64,000 bases of DNA from positions 184,731 through 248,730 of the forward strand of contig QKWP01000577.1 in assembly GCA_003550325.1 (NCBI GenBank). Reading direction: 5' to 3'. Made by a program: the position numbers and the translations under genes. Shown here piece by piece: positions 24,140 to 36,242 of the stretch. The first letter of the stretch is position 1, and the number at the start of each line of letters is the position of its first letter. Below the pieces are notes generated by a model. The model was not told the origin of the DNA. It was given only the letters and a program-made list of their open reading frames with translations, and did not search any database. This stretch comes from Gigaspora rosea (taxonomy: Eukaryota; Glomeromycota; Glomeromycetes; Diversisporales; Gigasporaceae).

Positions 24140-24760
24140 TTTTTTTAAAAAAAAAGTAGTAATTATCTTCTTATTAGATTCGAGTTAGGCAAGACACCCA
24201 AACAGATTCCTGCCGTTGCCGAAAACAAATACGGATGTGTTTTACGTGGGAAATGCAAAAATTATTAAAAATATGTATGAATATTCAAAAATATTCTTTT
24301 ATTTACGAGCATATATAATTCATTTTTATTCGCTTTTTATTTTTTACTTATTTTTTTAAAATTTTTTTACTTTAATATTATCATTATTAATTCGACAGCA
24401 TTCTTGGGATTGACATGGTGATTCTACTTTGACGGCATTCTTGGTGAAGTGATAGCGTTCTTTGTAGCCCTAATGCGCAAGATTCAGATGGCAATACTCC
24501 TTTACATTTTGCTGCCGAAGGTAACACCCTAAAAATTTTAAAATGCTTAGTGAAAAATAATTCTGGCGATTCTAAGGTAAATTTGTTTTTTTTTTTTAAA
24601 AAAAAAAAAAGTAGTATTATCTTCTTATTAGATTCAGGTTAGACAAGACACCCGACCAGATTCCTGCCATTCCGAGAAACGAACACAGATATGTTCTACG
24701 TGGGGAATGCAAAACTTATTAAAAATATGTATAAAAATTCGAATGTATTCTTTTAATTTA
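24140..24760. repeat. Direct repeat of ~170 bp inside the TIR element
   Basis: The segment with CTTCTTATTAGATTCGAGTT, AGACACCCAAACAGATTCCTG and ACGTGGGAAATGCAAAA near 24165-24310 recurs near 24615-24755. The ankyrin fragment lies between the copies. Confidence 0.8.
24471..24577 (+). pseudogene. Captured ankyrin-repeat exon fragment
   Basis: The plus strand reads NAQDSDGNTPLHFAAEGNTL followed by KILKCLVKNNSGDSK, a full ankyrin repeat (D.DGNTPLHxAA ... L). It ends in AAG|GTAAAT, a good splice donor. No other ankyrin repeats surround it. It looks like one exon picked up by the TIR element. Confidence 0.8.
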
Positions 24761-24984
24761 TGAAAAGTTAGCTAACGCAATATATACAGCATATATATAT
24801 TATTTTTATTTATTTATTTTTTTTTTATTTTTATTGTTTTTTTAATTTTCTATTTTACTTTATTTTCATAGCGTCATTTGTCGTTGTCTCCGTAGGTAAT
24901 AACTTAGGTGTTGTAGTTGGTGGAGTTATCTACAGCGATTTGCTGTTATTAGTGTTGTTAATGGGTTAAGATTAGAGGATAGAG

Positions 24985-25130
24985 TGGGTTTATTGATGAG
25001 ATTAGATCAGGGTTAGGGTTAGATAGTAATGCGGGATTTAGGTTAGAGTTAGATTGTAGCGCAAAGTTAGGGTTAGATAGTAGCGTGAGACTAGGGTTAG
25101 ATAGTTAATGTTAGGGTAAGTGTTAGTGCA
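24985..25130 (+). repeat. Degenerate telomere-like GGGTTAG repeats
   Basis: Repeated GGGTTAG and TTAGGGTTAGATAG motifs, alternating with GTAGCG-containing spacers, inside the TIR element. The irregular spacing argues against a real telomere. Similar short tracts occur at 50487 and, inverted, at 59258. Confidence 0.7.
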
Positions 25131-25629
25131 GGTTTATAGTATTAGAAATAGTAGATAAATATGAAATGAAATAAATAAAATAAATATGAAATTACCTAAT
25201 ATAAAATAAATATTAAAGTTCATGTGACTGGTAATTTTATCCCGGATCCTATTTTGCTTTTTATACAGTTAAAATATATATGAATATTCGAATATATTCT
25301 TTACCCGATGTTAGTGTCAATAGAAATCAAGCATTAGGGGGTTTCATAATTAAAATCAGGTTTATTTTTCTGATTTATAATTCAACATAGTAAAAATACT
25401 ATTTAAAAAATTCTACATAATTTCAAAATATGTCATAATCCTATTCATGTATCTGTAAGTTATCCAGTTATCTGGATACCTGTGGGATTATCTGGTATCC
25501 GTAAGGGTTATCCGGATAGCTAAAGGGTTTATCCGGTTATCCGTAAATTAAAAACTGGCAGTTATCCGGATACAACATTTACAAAAAGGATACTGATAAA
25601 CGGATAAGCAGATATCCGAGTCCAAACTC

Positions 25630-26790
25630 TATTCTGATGATGCACAGTATGTGAATAAGGTTGAGTTAGTTTACATTGCAAGTTACTATAAAAAACTTCT
25701 ATTACAGATCTTATTCGCTATGTATTCTGGTAACATAAAGTCTATGGTTAAAGTTAAATTAGCTTGCATTATAAGTTACTATAAAAAATTCTGTCACAGA
25801 GCTTACTTGCTATTCTGATGATGCACAGTATATGGATAAGTTGAGGTGGTTTGTATTGTAAATTACTGAAAAATTTTTCTGCAGAACTTTACATGCTATT
25901 TCAGTGACACATAGTATGGGATTTGTTTATCATGAATTCTATTGAGTTAATGTAGGAAATTCAATTACAGAACTTACTTGCTATTTTAGTAACACAGTAT
26001 ATGGTTAAAGTTGACTTTAGTTTGCATTAGGATTATCGTGACTTCTGTCATGGGTCACTGTAAAAAATTCTATCAACTGTAAAACTAACTCACTATTTTA
26101 GTAACATATGGTATGTGATTAAGTTAGTTACATTGGAATTATTGTGATTTTTTCATGAGCTACTATAAAAAAATTGGTATAGAATTTACTTTCTATTCTG
26201 ATGACACACAGTATGCAGTTATGGTTGGCAAATTAATTATCATCATTTCTATTATGTGTTACTGTAAAAATTCTGTTACAGACCTCTGGCGGCACATATA
26301 ATAGCATGAGGTTAGTTAGTATGTATCAGAATTATCATTATTTTACTATAAAAAATGGTACAGAATTTACTCACTATTCTTGTGATTTACACAATATGTG
26401 GTTAAAGTTTAGATGGTTCGTATTGAAATTATTGTGACTTTTAACATGAGCTGCATAAATATTTTGCAACAGAACTTGCTATTCTGATGGAATGTAGTTT
26501 GCATTGGAACTATCATGATTTCTATCATGATGAACAGCATAAAAAACTCTGTTTCTCAATTTTGGCAAAACAAAGTATCAACTAAGGTTGTATTAGTTTT
26601 CATTGGAATTATTGTGATTTATCATAAGTCACTATAAAAAATTCTGCTACAAAACTTACTCACTATTTTTGTGACACAGTTATGGTTGAAATAAATTTTA
26701 ATGAAATTCCATGATTTTATCGCAAGTTACGGTCAATAATTCTGGCAATCAATATGTTGTCAAATTGAATTAATTTATATTGAAATTATC
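25630..26790 (+). repeat. Minisatellite, second half of the Helitron 2 core
   Basis: Same unit and orientation as 21840-23345, resumed after the TIR element. It fades at about 26790, where the 5' region of the Helitron begins. Confidence 0.8.
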
Positions 26791-26929
26791 ATACCAAGTT
26801 CGCGGTATTATAGTAAATAATGATAGATAAAATCTGTATTGATAATCAATGTTAGAAATGAAGATTATATAAGTTAAATGCAAAAAGAATGTGGCAGTGC
26901 TAAATTGCTAGTTGGCGAACAAAAAATTA

Positions 26930-27480
26930 TCAACAAGTCGATGAGTCGAACTGAAAAACTTTAGTATTGAATAAACTAGTTATTGCATTGACAATCTTCC
27001 AAGCCTTCAATGAACTTGCATAATAACTATATCCGAAACGAAAAAGGATGATTGCTGAATAAAGAAATGTTCACAAAGTGATGGAAAACAACGAACAAAG
27101 AAAGAATCAACGGGTTGATAAGTCGACGGTGAAATAGTATTATAGATCATTGTATCAACGATCATCCAAGCCTTCGATGAACTTGCATAATAACTATATC
27201 TAAAACGAAAAGTATGATTGCCGAATAAAGAAATGTTTTACAAAGTGATGGAAAACAACAAATAAAGAAAGAATCAATGGGTTGATAAGTCGACGGTGAA
27301 ATAGTATTATAGATTATTGCATCAACGATCTTCCAAGCCTTAGATGAACTTGCATAATAACTATATCTTGAAAATGGATGATTGCCTAATAAAGAAATAT
27401 TTCACAAAGTAATGAAAAAACAATGAATAAAGAAAGGACCTACGGGTTGATGAGTCGAACTGAAAAATTGTAGTATTAGA
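26930..27480. repeat. Three ~168-bp repeats of the Helitron 5' terminus
   Basis: ATCTTCCAAGCCTTCAATGA-type anchors lie at about 26992, 27160 and 27327. Each unit includes GATGAACTTGCATAATAACT and ends with GATRAGTCGA...GAAA...TAGTATTA, which is the terminal 30 bp of the element. The third ends exactly at the element edge. Confidence 0.85.
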
Positions 27481-27569
27481 CTAGTATAACAGGTGGCGCT
27501 TACGCACTACCCTATTTTATTCATTACATTTCTAGTGAGATATAGTATAAATTGAAATTATATAATTTC

Positions 27570-27725
27570 ACAATAAATAAGGGCAGTGTCATTAATCACC
27601 TGATTATTTTTTATCAGAGGCCTACCCCCCTCTTCCTTAATATATAAATAGTCAGGTTCTTATATATAATTTTAACTTTTTTTACCTCCCTCCCCCCCTA
27701 AAAAATCACCTGATTTTTGTTACTC
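27570..27725. other. Small insertion with C-runs in Helitron 3
   Basis: A segment with two AATCACCTGATT motifs and the C-rich tracts CCTACCCCCC and CTCCCCCCC, unlike the surrounding repeat and absent from Helitron 2. Its ends are not clear. Confidence 0.45.
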
Positions 27726-29198
27726 CCCTAATCATGTTTTCTATTATATATTAATGTAAAAAATTGTTACAAAAGTACCACTATCCTGGTGATACATGTT
27801 ATATAGTTAAGGTTAAGCCAGTTTGTATTGGAGTTATCATGAATTCTATAATATTATACTGTAAAGGACACTATTAAAGATCTTGCTATTCTGTCAACAT
27901 ACAGTGCATGATTAAGGTTTCATTAAAATTATTGTAATTTCTACTATAAATAGTCTGTTATAGAACTTAATTATTCTGGTAAATATAGTATTGATAAGGG
28001 TTGTGTTGATTTTTACTGTGAGCTTATAAAAATTCTTTACTTGCTATTCTGGTGATACATGACATGTAGTAAAGGTTAAGTTAATTTGCATTGGAAATAA
28101 TGCAATTTTATATGTAATAAGGCATCATAAAAAATTCTGTTACAGAGCTTACTATTCTAGTAATATAGTATGTAGTTAAGGTTGAGTAAGTTTGCATTAA
28201 AATTATTATGTTTTTTACTATAAGTTACTATAAAAAGTTTTATTATGGAATCTTCTATTCTGGTAGTACAACATGTAACTAAAGTTGAGTTAGTGCATTA
28301 AAATTATTTTTAATTAACTATAAAAAATTCCGTTGCAAATTTTGCTATTTTGGTAATGCAATATAGTTGAGTTGATTTGATTCAAATTATTATGATTTTT
28401 ATTAATAAGAATTACTGTAAAAATTTTTACTTGCTATTCCAATAACAAATAGTATGTTGGTAAGGTTGAATTAGTTACCATTGTAAATTACTGTACAAAA
28501 TTTTATTACAGAAACCACTATTCTGGTGATACACAGTTTTATAGTTATGTTGAATTAGTACACATTGTAAAATACTAAAAAATACAGAATTTACTTGTAT
28601 TTCAATAATACAATATGCAGTTAAAGTTGGGTTGGTTTTATTCGAATTATTATAATTTATATCAAGAGTTACGGTAAAAAATTCTGTCATATAGTATGTG
28701 AATAAGGTTGAGTTAGTTTACACTATAAGGTACTATATAAAAATTTGGTTATAGAACTTGCTATTCTAGCAATAGTATATAGTTAAGGTTGAATTAGCTT
28801 GTATTGTAAAATTACTATAAAAAATTATGTTGCAAAACTTACTTGAAACATATCTCATTGACACAATATGTTTAGCAGTTAGGGTTAAGCTAGTTTGTAT
28901 TAAGAGTTACTATAAGAAATTTTATTACTATTTAGTAATGTATAATAGTAGTTAAAAGTTAGTTAATTTGCATTGGAATTATTATAATTTTATCATAATT
29001 CTTATTTTAATTGCTATAAAAATTCTGTTACAAAATTTCTTATTATTCAAGTAATATACAGTACAGTATATAGTTAAAATTGAATTAACTTGTATTAAAG
29101 TTATATATGATGTAAGCAACTATAAAAAGTGTATAGTGATTAAAGTTAAGCAAAGTATATTGATTTTTATCAACTTGCTATTATTACAGTTTTTACTT
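27725..29198 (+). repeat. Minisatellite core of Helitron 3, first part
   Basis: Same unit as 21840-23345. TATTCTGG-type anchors near 28044, 28150, 28254, 28346, 28432 and 28517 give spacings of about 85-106 bp. Confidence 0.83.
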
Positions 29199-29199
29199 A

Positions 29200-29554
29200 C
29201 TATATTTACGCGAAATAATGCTCATCTGTGTGTTATATTGAGGAGATGCACATTATTTTGAGTATACACATGGATGTTATTTCAGGGTAAAGGTCTAATT
29301 TCTGAAATTGTGAGTTATATATAAGTTATACATAATAAACTGGTGTTTTTTAATTTTATATACAGCCTTTCTGATCTAAGTTAGATTTTTTGGCTAAAAA
29401 ATTCTTGTTTTTACTTTGTTAACTGAATTCATCATTTCAACAAATTATTAATTTGCTATGTAGAGTGTCTGTTATTTCAGGATGCACATGGGTATTATTT
29501 CAAAACCAATTATGCTATTTTAAAGTCCATGTGCATTATTTTGTGTAAATACAG
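29200..29554. mobile_element. Tc1/mariner-type MITE
   Basis: Terminal inverted repeats CTRTATTTACRCRAAATAAT plus GCNCAT (26 bp) are flanked by TA duplications at 29198-29199 and 29555-29556. The 355-bp body has no coding capacity. It interrupts the Helitron 3 minisatellite, so it is younger. Confidence 0.82.
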
Positions 29555-29555
29555 T

Positions 29556-32345
29556 ACTACATATTCTGGTAATGTACAGTATATAGTTAAAGATAATTAG
29601 CTTGCATTATAAGTGACTTTAAAAATTTTGTTATAGAACTTATTTACTATTCTGATGATACACAGTATGTGAATAAGGTTGAAGTAGTTTGAATTGTATG
29701 TTACTAAAAATTTTGTTATAGAACTTACATGCTATTTCAGTAAATTACAGTATAGGATTTGTTTATAATAAATTCTATTATGGGTTGATATTAAAATTTA
29801 GTTATAGAACTTATTATTTCAGAAATATAGTATATAGTTAGGATTGATTTAGTACATATTAGGCTATACAATTTTAACTAATTGTTTCTTATAACCTGGC
29901 TGGGTCATATTTTGGAAATTTTTTGAAAAAATTTTTTATGTGTTCTAATAGTCAGGTGGATTTCAAAAAATTTTTTTAAAAATTTTATAAAATTTTATAG
30001 ACTGGTCAGATCATTTTTAAAATTTTATTTTATAAAAAACAAAAAAATAACTTTGTATAGCTTTATAAGTTATAGTAAAAAATTTTATTATAGAACCTAC
30101 TTACTACACTTGTAACACAGTATGTGAAATAATTTGTAATGTGAGTTACTGTAAAAAAAAAACTTACTCACTATCCTATCACTTACAAAATGTGATTAAA
30201 ATTGAGTTATTATATTTTCTATCATAAGCAACTGTAAAATTTTGTTATAGAACATAGTTATAGCTAAGATTATATTAAAATTATCATAATTTTTATTATA
30301 AGTACTATAAAAATTATATTACTGAACTTAGTTGCTATTCCAATGACACAAATAATTTTTTAGTTTTATATTAAAATTATTATTTTGTAAGTTACTACAA
30401 AATGTTCTAATATTGAACTATTTACTATTACAGTAGTATTACAGTATATAATTAAGACTAAGTTAGTTTGAATTTGAATTATCATGATTTTTAATGAGTT
30501 ACTATAAAAAATTCTGGTGCAGCCTTATTTGCTATTTTAGTGAAATATGTCAATATTTAGGTATAGATTTTATTGTAAATCATCATAAAAATCCTGCTAC
30601 AAAACTTACTTGTCATCCTAGTAATACACAGTTGTGACTTAATTTCTATCATAAGTTACTGTAAAAAATTCTGTTATAGAACTTACTTGTTATTTAATAA
30701 TATACAGTATGTAGTTAAAGTTGAAATAGTTAGTATTGGAATTATCATGTTTTTTATTGTGTGTTAATGTTAAAATATTCTGCTACAATAATTACTTACT
30801 ATTTAGATAATATACAGCATGTAGTTAAGATTGAGTTAGCATTAGGATTATTATAATTTCTATTGAAGGTTACTATAAAAAATACTTTGTACTATTTTAG
30901 TAAAGTTAGATTTCATTGGGAATTATTATGCATTCTATTGTAATTACTATAAAAAATTGTTGTAGAACTTACAATTATGGTGGTATTGGATAAAAAGTTA
31001 AAGGTAATAGGATAAAAGAGAAGATCTATATGGGATGAAATATCCTGAAAGAATTCAATTTAATAATGTAAGAGCACCAGTAGAAAGCCAAAAACAAAGG
31101 TAAAGCAACTTTAGAAGGCATGGGTATAATAGCCACAGTAAATTGTTAAGGCAGAGTTAGTTTGTATTGGAATTATCATAATTCTTAACATGAATTACTA
31201 TAAAAAATTTTTTATAGAATTTGCTACTTCACAATACACAAATTTGGTTTAGTTTGCAATAGAATTATCATAATTTCTATTATGATTTACTGTAAAAAAT
31301 TGTTACTGAACTTACTCACTATTCAAGACTATTCTAGTGACACATAGTATGTTATTAAAGTTTAGTTTGTTACATAAAATGTTCTGTTATAGAACTTAGT
31401 TGCTATTCCATTAATACAATATGTGGTTGAGTTAGCTTGCATTAGAATTATTATGCTTTTTTTATTCATTATTTCAGTGACACACAATAAGTAGTTAATG
31501 CTGAGATGATTTGTATTAGAATTAGCAATATTTCTAGCATGAATTATTGTAAATTCTGTTATAGAACTTGTTATTCCAATAATGTAAAGTATGTAGTTGA
31601 GTTAGTTTGCATTAAACTTATCATGATTTCTATTGTTACAGAACTTGCTCACTATTTTGATAACACACTGTATGTAGTTAAGGTTGTATTAGTTGTATTG
31701 GAATCATCATAATTTGCTTAATGAGCTGCTGTAAAAAATTCTGATATAGAACTTACTCACTATTTTAGTGACATATGGTATATGGTTAAGTTATTTCTTT
31801 CATTAGTTACTATAAAAATATTGTTACAGAAATTAATCTCTTTTCTGGTAACACACAATATTTTTAGGCTAGCAAAAGAATTATCATTACTTTTATTATA
31901 AGTTACTGTAAAAAAAATTATGCTACAGACTTCTGGTGACACATAGTATGAGGTTAGTTAGTTTGTATCAAAATCATTATGAATTTTACTATAAAAAAAT
32001 TGTTACAGAGCTTACTCACTATTCTGATGATTTACACAGTATGTGGTTAACATTTAGATAGTTCGTATTGGAATTATTGTGATTTTTATCATGAGTTGCT
32101 GTAAAACAGTCTGCCACTACAGAACTTGCTATTCTGATGACATGTAGTTTGCATCAGAGACTATCATGATTTCTATCATAATGTTCGGTGCTATAAAACT
32201 CTGTTACATAACTTACTCGCTATTTTGGCAGTACGCAGTATCAGCTAAAGTTGTATTAATTTCTTTTGGAATTATTGTGATTTTTATTGTGAGTACTGTA
32301 AAAAATTCTGTTACAGATCTTACTCACTATCATCGTAACACTGTT
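29556..32345 (+). repeat. Minisatellite core of Helitron 3, second part
   Basis: Continues the same unit. Non-repeat islands lie at about 29885-30055 and 30990-31130 (the latter with GGATGAAATATCCTG), probably further small insertions. No reliable coding sequence. Confidence 0.8.
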
Positions 32346-33063
32346 ATGGTTAGTTAAATCTATGTTGAAGATGATCAATGCTAGAAATGAAGATTATACG
32401 TAGAAGAATGTGGCAGTGCTGAATTTGCAGATTGGCGAATGACAAAATAATCAGGATGGTTGTCGAATAAAGAAATGATCCACAAAGGAATTGATAGAAA
32501 ATGACAAATAAAGAAAGGATCAATTGGTTGATGAGTCGACAGAGAGCCGAAGGATACATACACTCCTTGTTGGAATTTAGTTATTGTGGCATTTTTAATT
32601 ATTTTTTAGTTTTTTTCACATATTCTAGATATTCTCTAAAGAAAATTCTCAAAAACTTGAGGCTGTACATGACAATAAGTGATATACAGGATCACCTTCT
32701 TATCCATTTAATTATTGCTCCTATCGACGATCTTTCAAGTTTTCAATGATCCTTATTAATGTTGATTGAACCGATCAAAAAAAAGGACAATCGTTCCTTT
32801 TGAACTAATCATATGAACAAATAGATACTAAATACAATAGTTGACGCTTTGATCTACAGGATGGTAACAAATGACGAATGACGAAAAGATCAACCGGTTG
32901 GTAACTGGCGGGAGTGCCAAAAGATGAAAAGATCTACGGGTTGATGAGTCGAAATGAAAAATTGTATTATTAGATTAGATGTAAGGGAAAATGATGATCA
33001 TAAGGCAGGGTAGAATAAGGAAATGCTGTAATTTTGGGGCGCAGAAATATTATTATAGTAACA

Positions 33064-34170
33064 TTAGCATCACTTACCTCTAATTAAAGCAATAATTGTT
33101 TTTTACAATTATGCAAACATGATAGATTAATGATTATAAATTTGTTTGTTATTAGAACAGAAATTTTGTAAAAACAGAACCTGTCAGCCAGATGATTTAT
33201 TTAAAAAAAATTTCAAATAAGTTGAACTTAATGCGTCTTTCTAAAAATAATAAAAGTTATTCAGCACAAAATTGTTTTACAGAATAATAAAAGTTATTAA
33301 GCACAAAATTGTTTTACAGAAAACTTGTTAAAGTCATATTTAATACGTAAGCTGGTAAATTTTTCAAATTTTATTTCAATAAAATTTGCTCAAACAATAG
33401 TAAACGCAATTTATGAGTGGATCGCAATTGTCTACATCCTTGTGGTCATATGCAATTATTTAATATTAGGTAATCAAACAAACCAAATTTAAGCTTACTT
33501 ATTTACTAGGTCACTTATTTTAGACATCAATTTTACTTTAATATGTTGATTAAATTGTATGACGAAATGAATTTATAATACAAGAACATAATGAAAATGC
33601 TTAATTATTGGAAGCCTCTTAATTAATATGTGGTTTAGTTTGTATCGATGTACCAGATTGACACTTATTAAACCCATAAATTAAACTCCAGAAATATATA
33701 AATCTATTCTCTGGGAAGAGCGAATTAGCTTAACTTTGGGCCGTAGGCACTACTAGGATTGTTCATTCTCATGTGTATATTAACAATATTTGTATTGTTG
33801 TGATCAAAGTTTCTGAGTATGTAAATTTCTTTTGTTTATATAGTATAAAATTGACAGAGTGACCCAGCAACTATGGATTATTTTTGAATTGATTTCAACC
33901 AATTAAAGGTATACATCAGCCATATCGCACATAATAATTTACAGACAAATCAAAAGTAATGCGTGTTTCATCATTGCAAGGATGGAATTAACGACCTTTC
34001 TGATGTCTCTATTTAAGTAAAATAAAAAGACCAAATAAAAAATTGACATTTCGAGTTGGTTGTTATGATTAGATCTAGACTTTAGCATATATTGAACCTT
34101 TTCCCTATCAAGTTGGTGCACTGCATAAAATGTGTCTCCAAAAAACAAGAAAAGAAGGATTAGTTTTGAT
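33064..34170. other. Resumed 3' spacer of kinase copy 1
   Basis: Starts TAGCATCACTTACCTCTAATT and is colinear with 57556-58440 downstream of copy 4 (shared CTATTTAATACR, GGAAGCCTCYTAATTAATA, TCTCTGGG). There is no coding sequence. Confidence 0.75.
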
Positions 34171-34259
34171 TTTTGACAAAGTTATTGTCTTTTACTTTAC
34201 AAGTACATATAATTCAAAATGGCTTTTCAGATAATTATTGAAGCCTTTTGTCCTAACTT

Positions 34260-35040
34260 TACTGAAACTTAAAAAAAAGTATATATGTTTTTATAATAAA
34301 ATAATAATATTTTGAAAATATAATAAATATGCTTTTATATAAAAAAATATTTTAATAATGTTTTTATAATATATTAATAATATAATAAAAATTTTAAAAA
34401 TAAAATAAAAATTTAAATCTGTTTTAAAAATATTATAAAATTATTATAAAAACATTATTATTATATTTTAAAAATAGTTTAAAATAAATTGTTTAAAAAT
34501 ATTTTAAAATATTATTTTAATATTATTAAAAATATTATAAAAACATTATTATTATATTTTAAAAATATATTAAAATAAGTTTTTTAAAAATATTTTTTAA
34601 ACCAAAATTATTTTTAAAAAATACTTATATCTCGTAATTTTGCTTATGAAACCATCCTTCGTATTTTAACAAAAAATCTTTTTTGTGAGATTTTGGGGTA
34701 AAAGCATTTGCCTAAATTATTATATTATTGATTTGTTTTATTTATATTATATTTAATATTATAAAATATATTATAATATGATATATTTATATAATCTAAA
34801 TATTTATATTATACTATAAATATGAAATTTATTTAGTTTAATAATGTTTTTAAAATGTTTTTATTAATATTACTAAAACAGTTTTAATATATATTATTTA
34901 TATTATTATTATTAACTTATAACTAGTGATTATAACATTTTTTAAAACATAATAAAAACATAATTAATATATAATAATAATATTTTCAATTTTTTTTAAT
35001 AGTTTCAGTAAAGAAGTTTTGCTACTTATAATTTAACTTT
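34260..35040. repeat. Extremely AT-rich low-complexity tract
   Basis: Almost only A and T, dominated by TTTTAAAAATATT and ATAATAATAT variants with local palindromes. No gene. Confidence 0.8.
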
Positions 35041-35929
35041 TTTATAAATACTTAACTCGCTCTAATCCACTCCCTGGTCAATTTCCTTTACCAATCATCG
35101 GAAACCTTCATAATATCATTTTTTCTGATTTAAAGCATTTATATATTAGTGTCATCAATATATGGATTTATCTGTGAAATTATCTTGAATAAACATAACT
35201 CAGAGTTCAAATTGATTAGAGTTCAATAACTCTTCACTTCGCTAATTTCCTGATAAATAGAATTCGTATAAAGAATAACCCAGTGACTTCCAAATAGAAC
35301 CTAATATATTGTTCTAATTTTGTGAACCAAATCTCATCTAGGAATATTAAGTGGTTCAGGTGAACCGGGTTCAAACTTGGTTCAAACTAGTTTTTTTTGC
35401 AGTTCGTTCAGAGAAAAATTAACTAGTAGTTTCTGAACCAGTTTCATAACCTTAGTTTATAACTTGGTTTATAAATCTAGTTTATAAACTTAATTTATAT
35501 AACTAGTTTATAAACCTGGTTTATGAACTAGTAGTTCGACCTACTATTATATGATTCATCAGTCATATTGTAAGATACCTGTTCATTAACTAACTTTTTC
35601 TTGTTGTTAATAAAAATACTACAGAGCAACCAGTTATAAAGTGCTTATTTGAGATAACTTGTATCATGATTATCATATGTGAACTTTATTCTCGCTCAGA
35701 TTTCATATTAAACACTCTCTTTATTAGAGATTATAAAGATACAAAATGGGAGTAGTGCTCCACTCTAGTGTTAAGGATTTGATGTTCCCAGTGTTCCCAG
35801 GAACATTTAAAAAAAATTTAGGAACACTAAATTTAGTATTTATGTTCCCTATTAGAAACAAAGTAGGAACATAAAAGTTATAATTTGTGTTCCCTATAGA
35901 GATAGTTTTTTGTATATGAGAGTGAGTGT

Positions 35930-36042
35930 AAGAGTGAGAGAGGGTGAAAGGAAGAGAGAGAGAGAGAGAGAAAGAGAGGGAGGAAGGGAGAGAGAGGGTG
36001 AGAAAGAGAGAGAATAAGAGAGAGAAAGAGAGAGAGAGAGAT
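35930..36042. repeat. (GA)n microsatellite
   Basis: Purine tract of GAGA with GGA interruptions. The open frame of alternating Arg and Glu across it is an artefact of the repeat. Confidence 0.95.
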
Positions 36043-36242
36043 TTAGCTATAGGAAAATTAAAAATTTTTTGGGAACATAAATTTAATATTTTATGTTCTC
36101 AAAGAAAAAAAAAATTTCAAATCTTTTTCACTGCTCCACTCTATCACTTTTCTCTCCTACTACTACATACTGTGCTCATAACAACTCTATGTGCACATGA
36201 TGTGTCATGTGTCGAAGCACAAAACGCTAAGGTATGGCGCAT

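Larger units (their letters stand above)
23348..25629. mobile_element. TIR element with TATCCG-rich ends, inserted in the minisatellite
   Basis: Ends GAGATTGGACCCATTATCC and (complement of the right end) GAGTTTGGACTCGGATATC are inverted repeats, with further matching TATCCGGAT motifs inward for about 70 bp on each side. It is flanked by TA (23346-23347 and 25630-25631), suggesting a TA-target transposon. The minisatellite resumes immediately after. It contains an ankyrin-repeat exon fragment (24471-24577), a ~170-bp direct repeat and telomere-like TTAGGG tracts, but no transposase I can recognise. Confidence 0.7.
21734..27480 (-). mobile_element. Non-autonomous Helitron 2 (distal member of a head-to-tail dimer)
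   Basis: On the minus strand the 3' end is a 7-bp hairpin GGTGGCG-CTACG-CGCCACC, then TGTTACG, CTAG (21734-21737) and a target T (A at 21733). The 5' end reads TCTAATACTACAATTTTTCA, with its TC complement GA at 27479-27480. This abuts the CTAG of Helitron 3 directly. Internal parts: minisatellite 21840-23345 and 25630-26790, a TIR element 23348-25629, and ~168-bp repeats of the 5' end at 26930-27480. No protein-coding capacity for Rep/helicase is visible. Confidence 0.85.
27481..32974 (-). mobile_element. Non-autonomous Helitron 3 (proximal member of the dimer)
   Basis: On the minus strand the 5' end is TCTAATAATACAATTTTTCA (its TC complement at 32973-32974, target T at 32975). The 3' end is an imperfect hairpin (GGTAGTGC ... 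GCGCCACC), TGTTATA, then CTAG at 27481-27484. It is followed on the minus strand without a spacer base by the 5' TC of Helitron 2. The core is the same minisatellite (27725-29198, 29556-32345). The 5' region (32360-32974) shares GAAATGAAGATTATA and GAATGTGGCAGTGCT with Helitron 2. Confidence 0.83.
21002..33063. mobile_element. LTR-like element (TG...CA ends) hosting the Helitron dimer
   Basis: The spacer colinear with 57365-58440 is broken at 21001 and resumes at 33064. The inserted DNA begins TGTTACTATCG and ends TTATAGTAACA, a TG...CA inverted end typical of LTRs. Without the nested Helitrons (21734-32974) it is about 820 bp, a normal size for a solo LTR, and contains a TATATA-like box near 21287. 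A copy of its last 75 bp (GGGGCG ... AAAGTAAC) lies at 59320-59395. No clear target duplication is left, so the solo-LTR identity is inference. Confidence 0.6.

Noticed and set aside
24985-25130. Telomere
   Set aside because: GGGTTAG motifs are irregular, short and internal to a TIR element, with normal sequence on both sides.
21780-32345. CRISPR-like array
   Set aside because: The ~100-bp units are diverged along their whole length with no conserved-repeat/variable-spacer alternation, and the gene content is eukaryotic.
21780-32345. Centromeric satellite
   Set aside because: The repeats are confined within Helitron ends and present in separate small elements, so a transposon core is the simpler reading. 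Not excluded genome-wide.
33939-34148. 69-codon minus-strand frame
   Set aside because: It lies in the kinase 3' spacer and is not kept open in the colinear sequence near 58350-58440.
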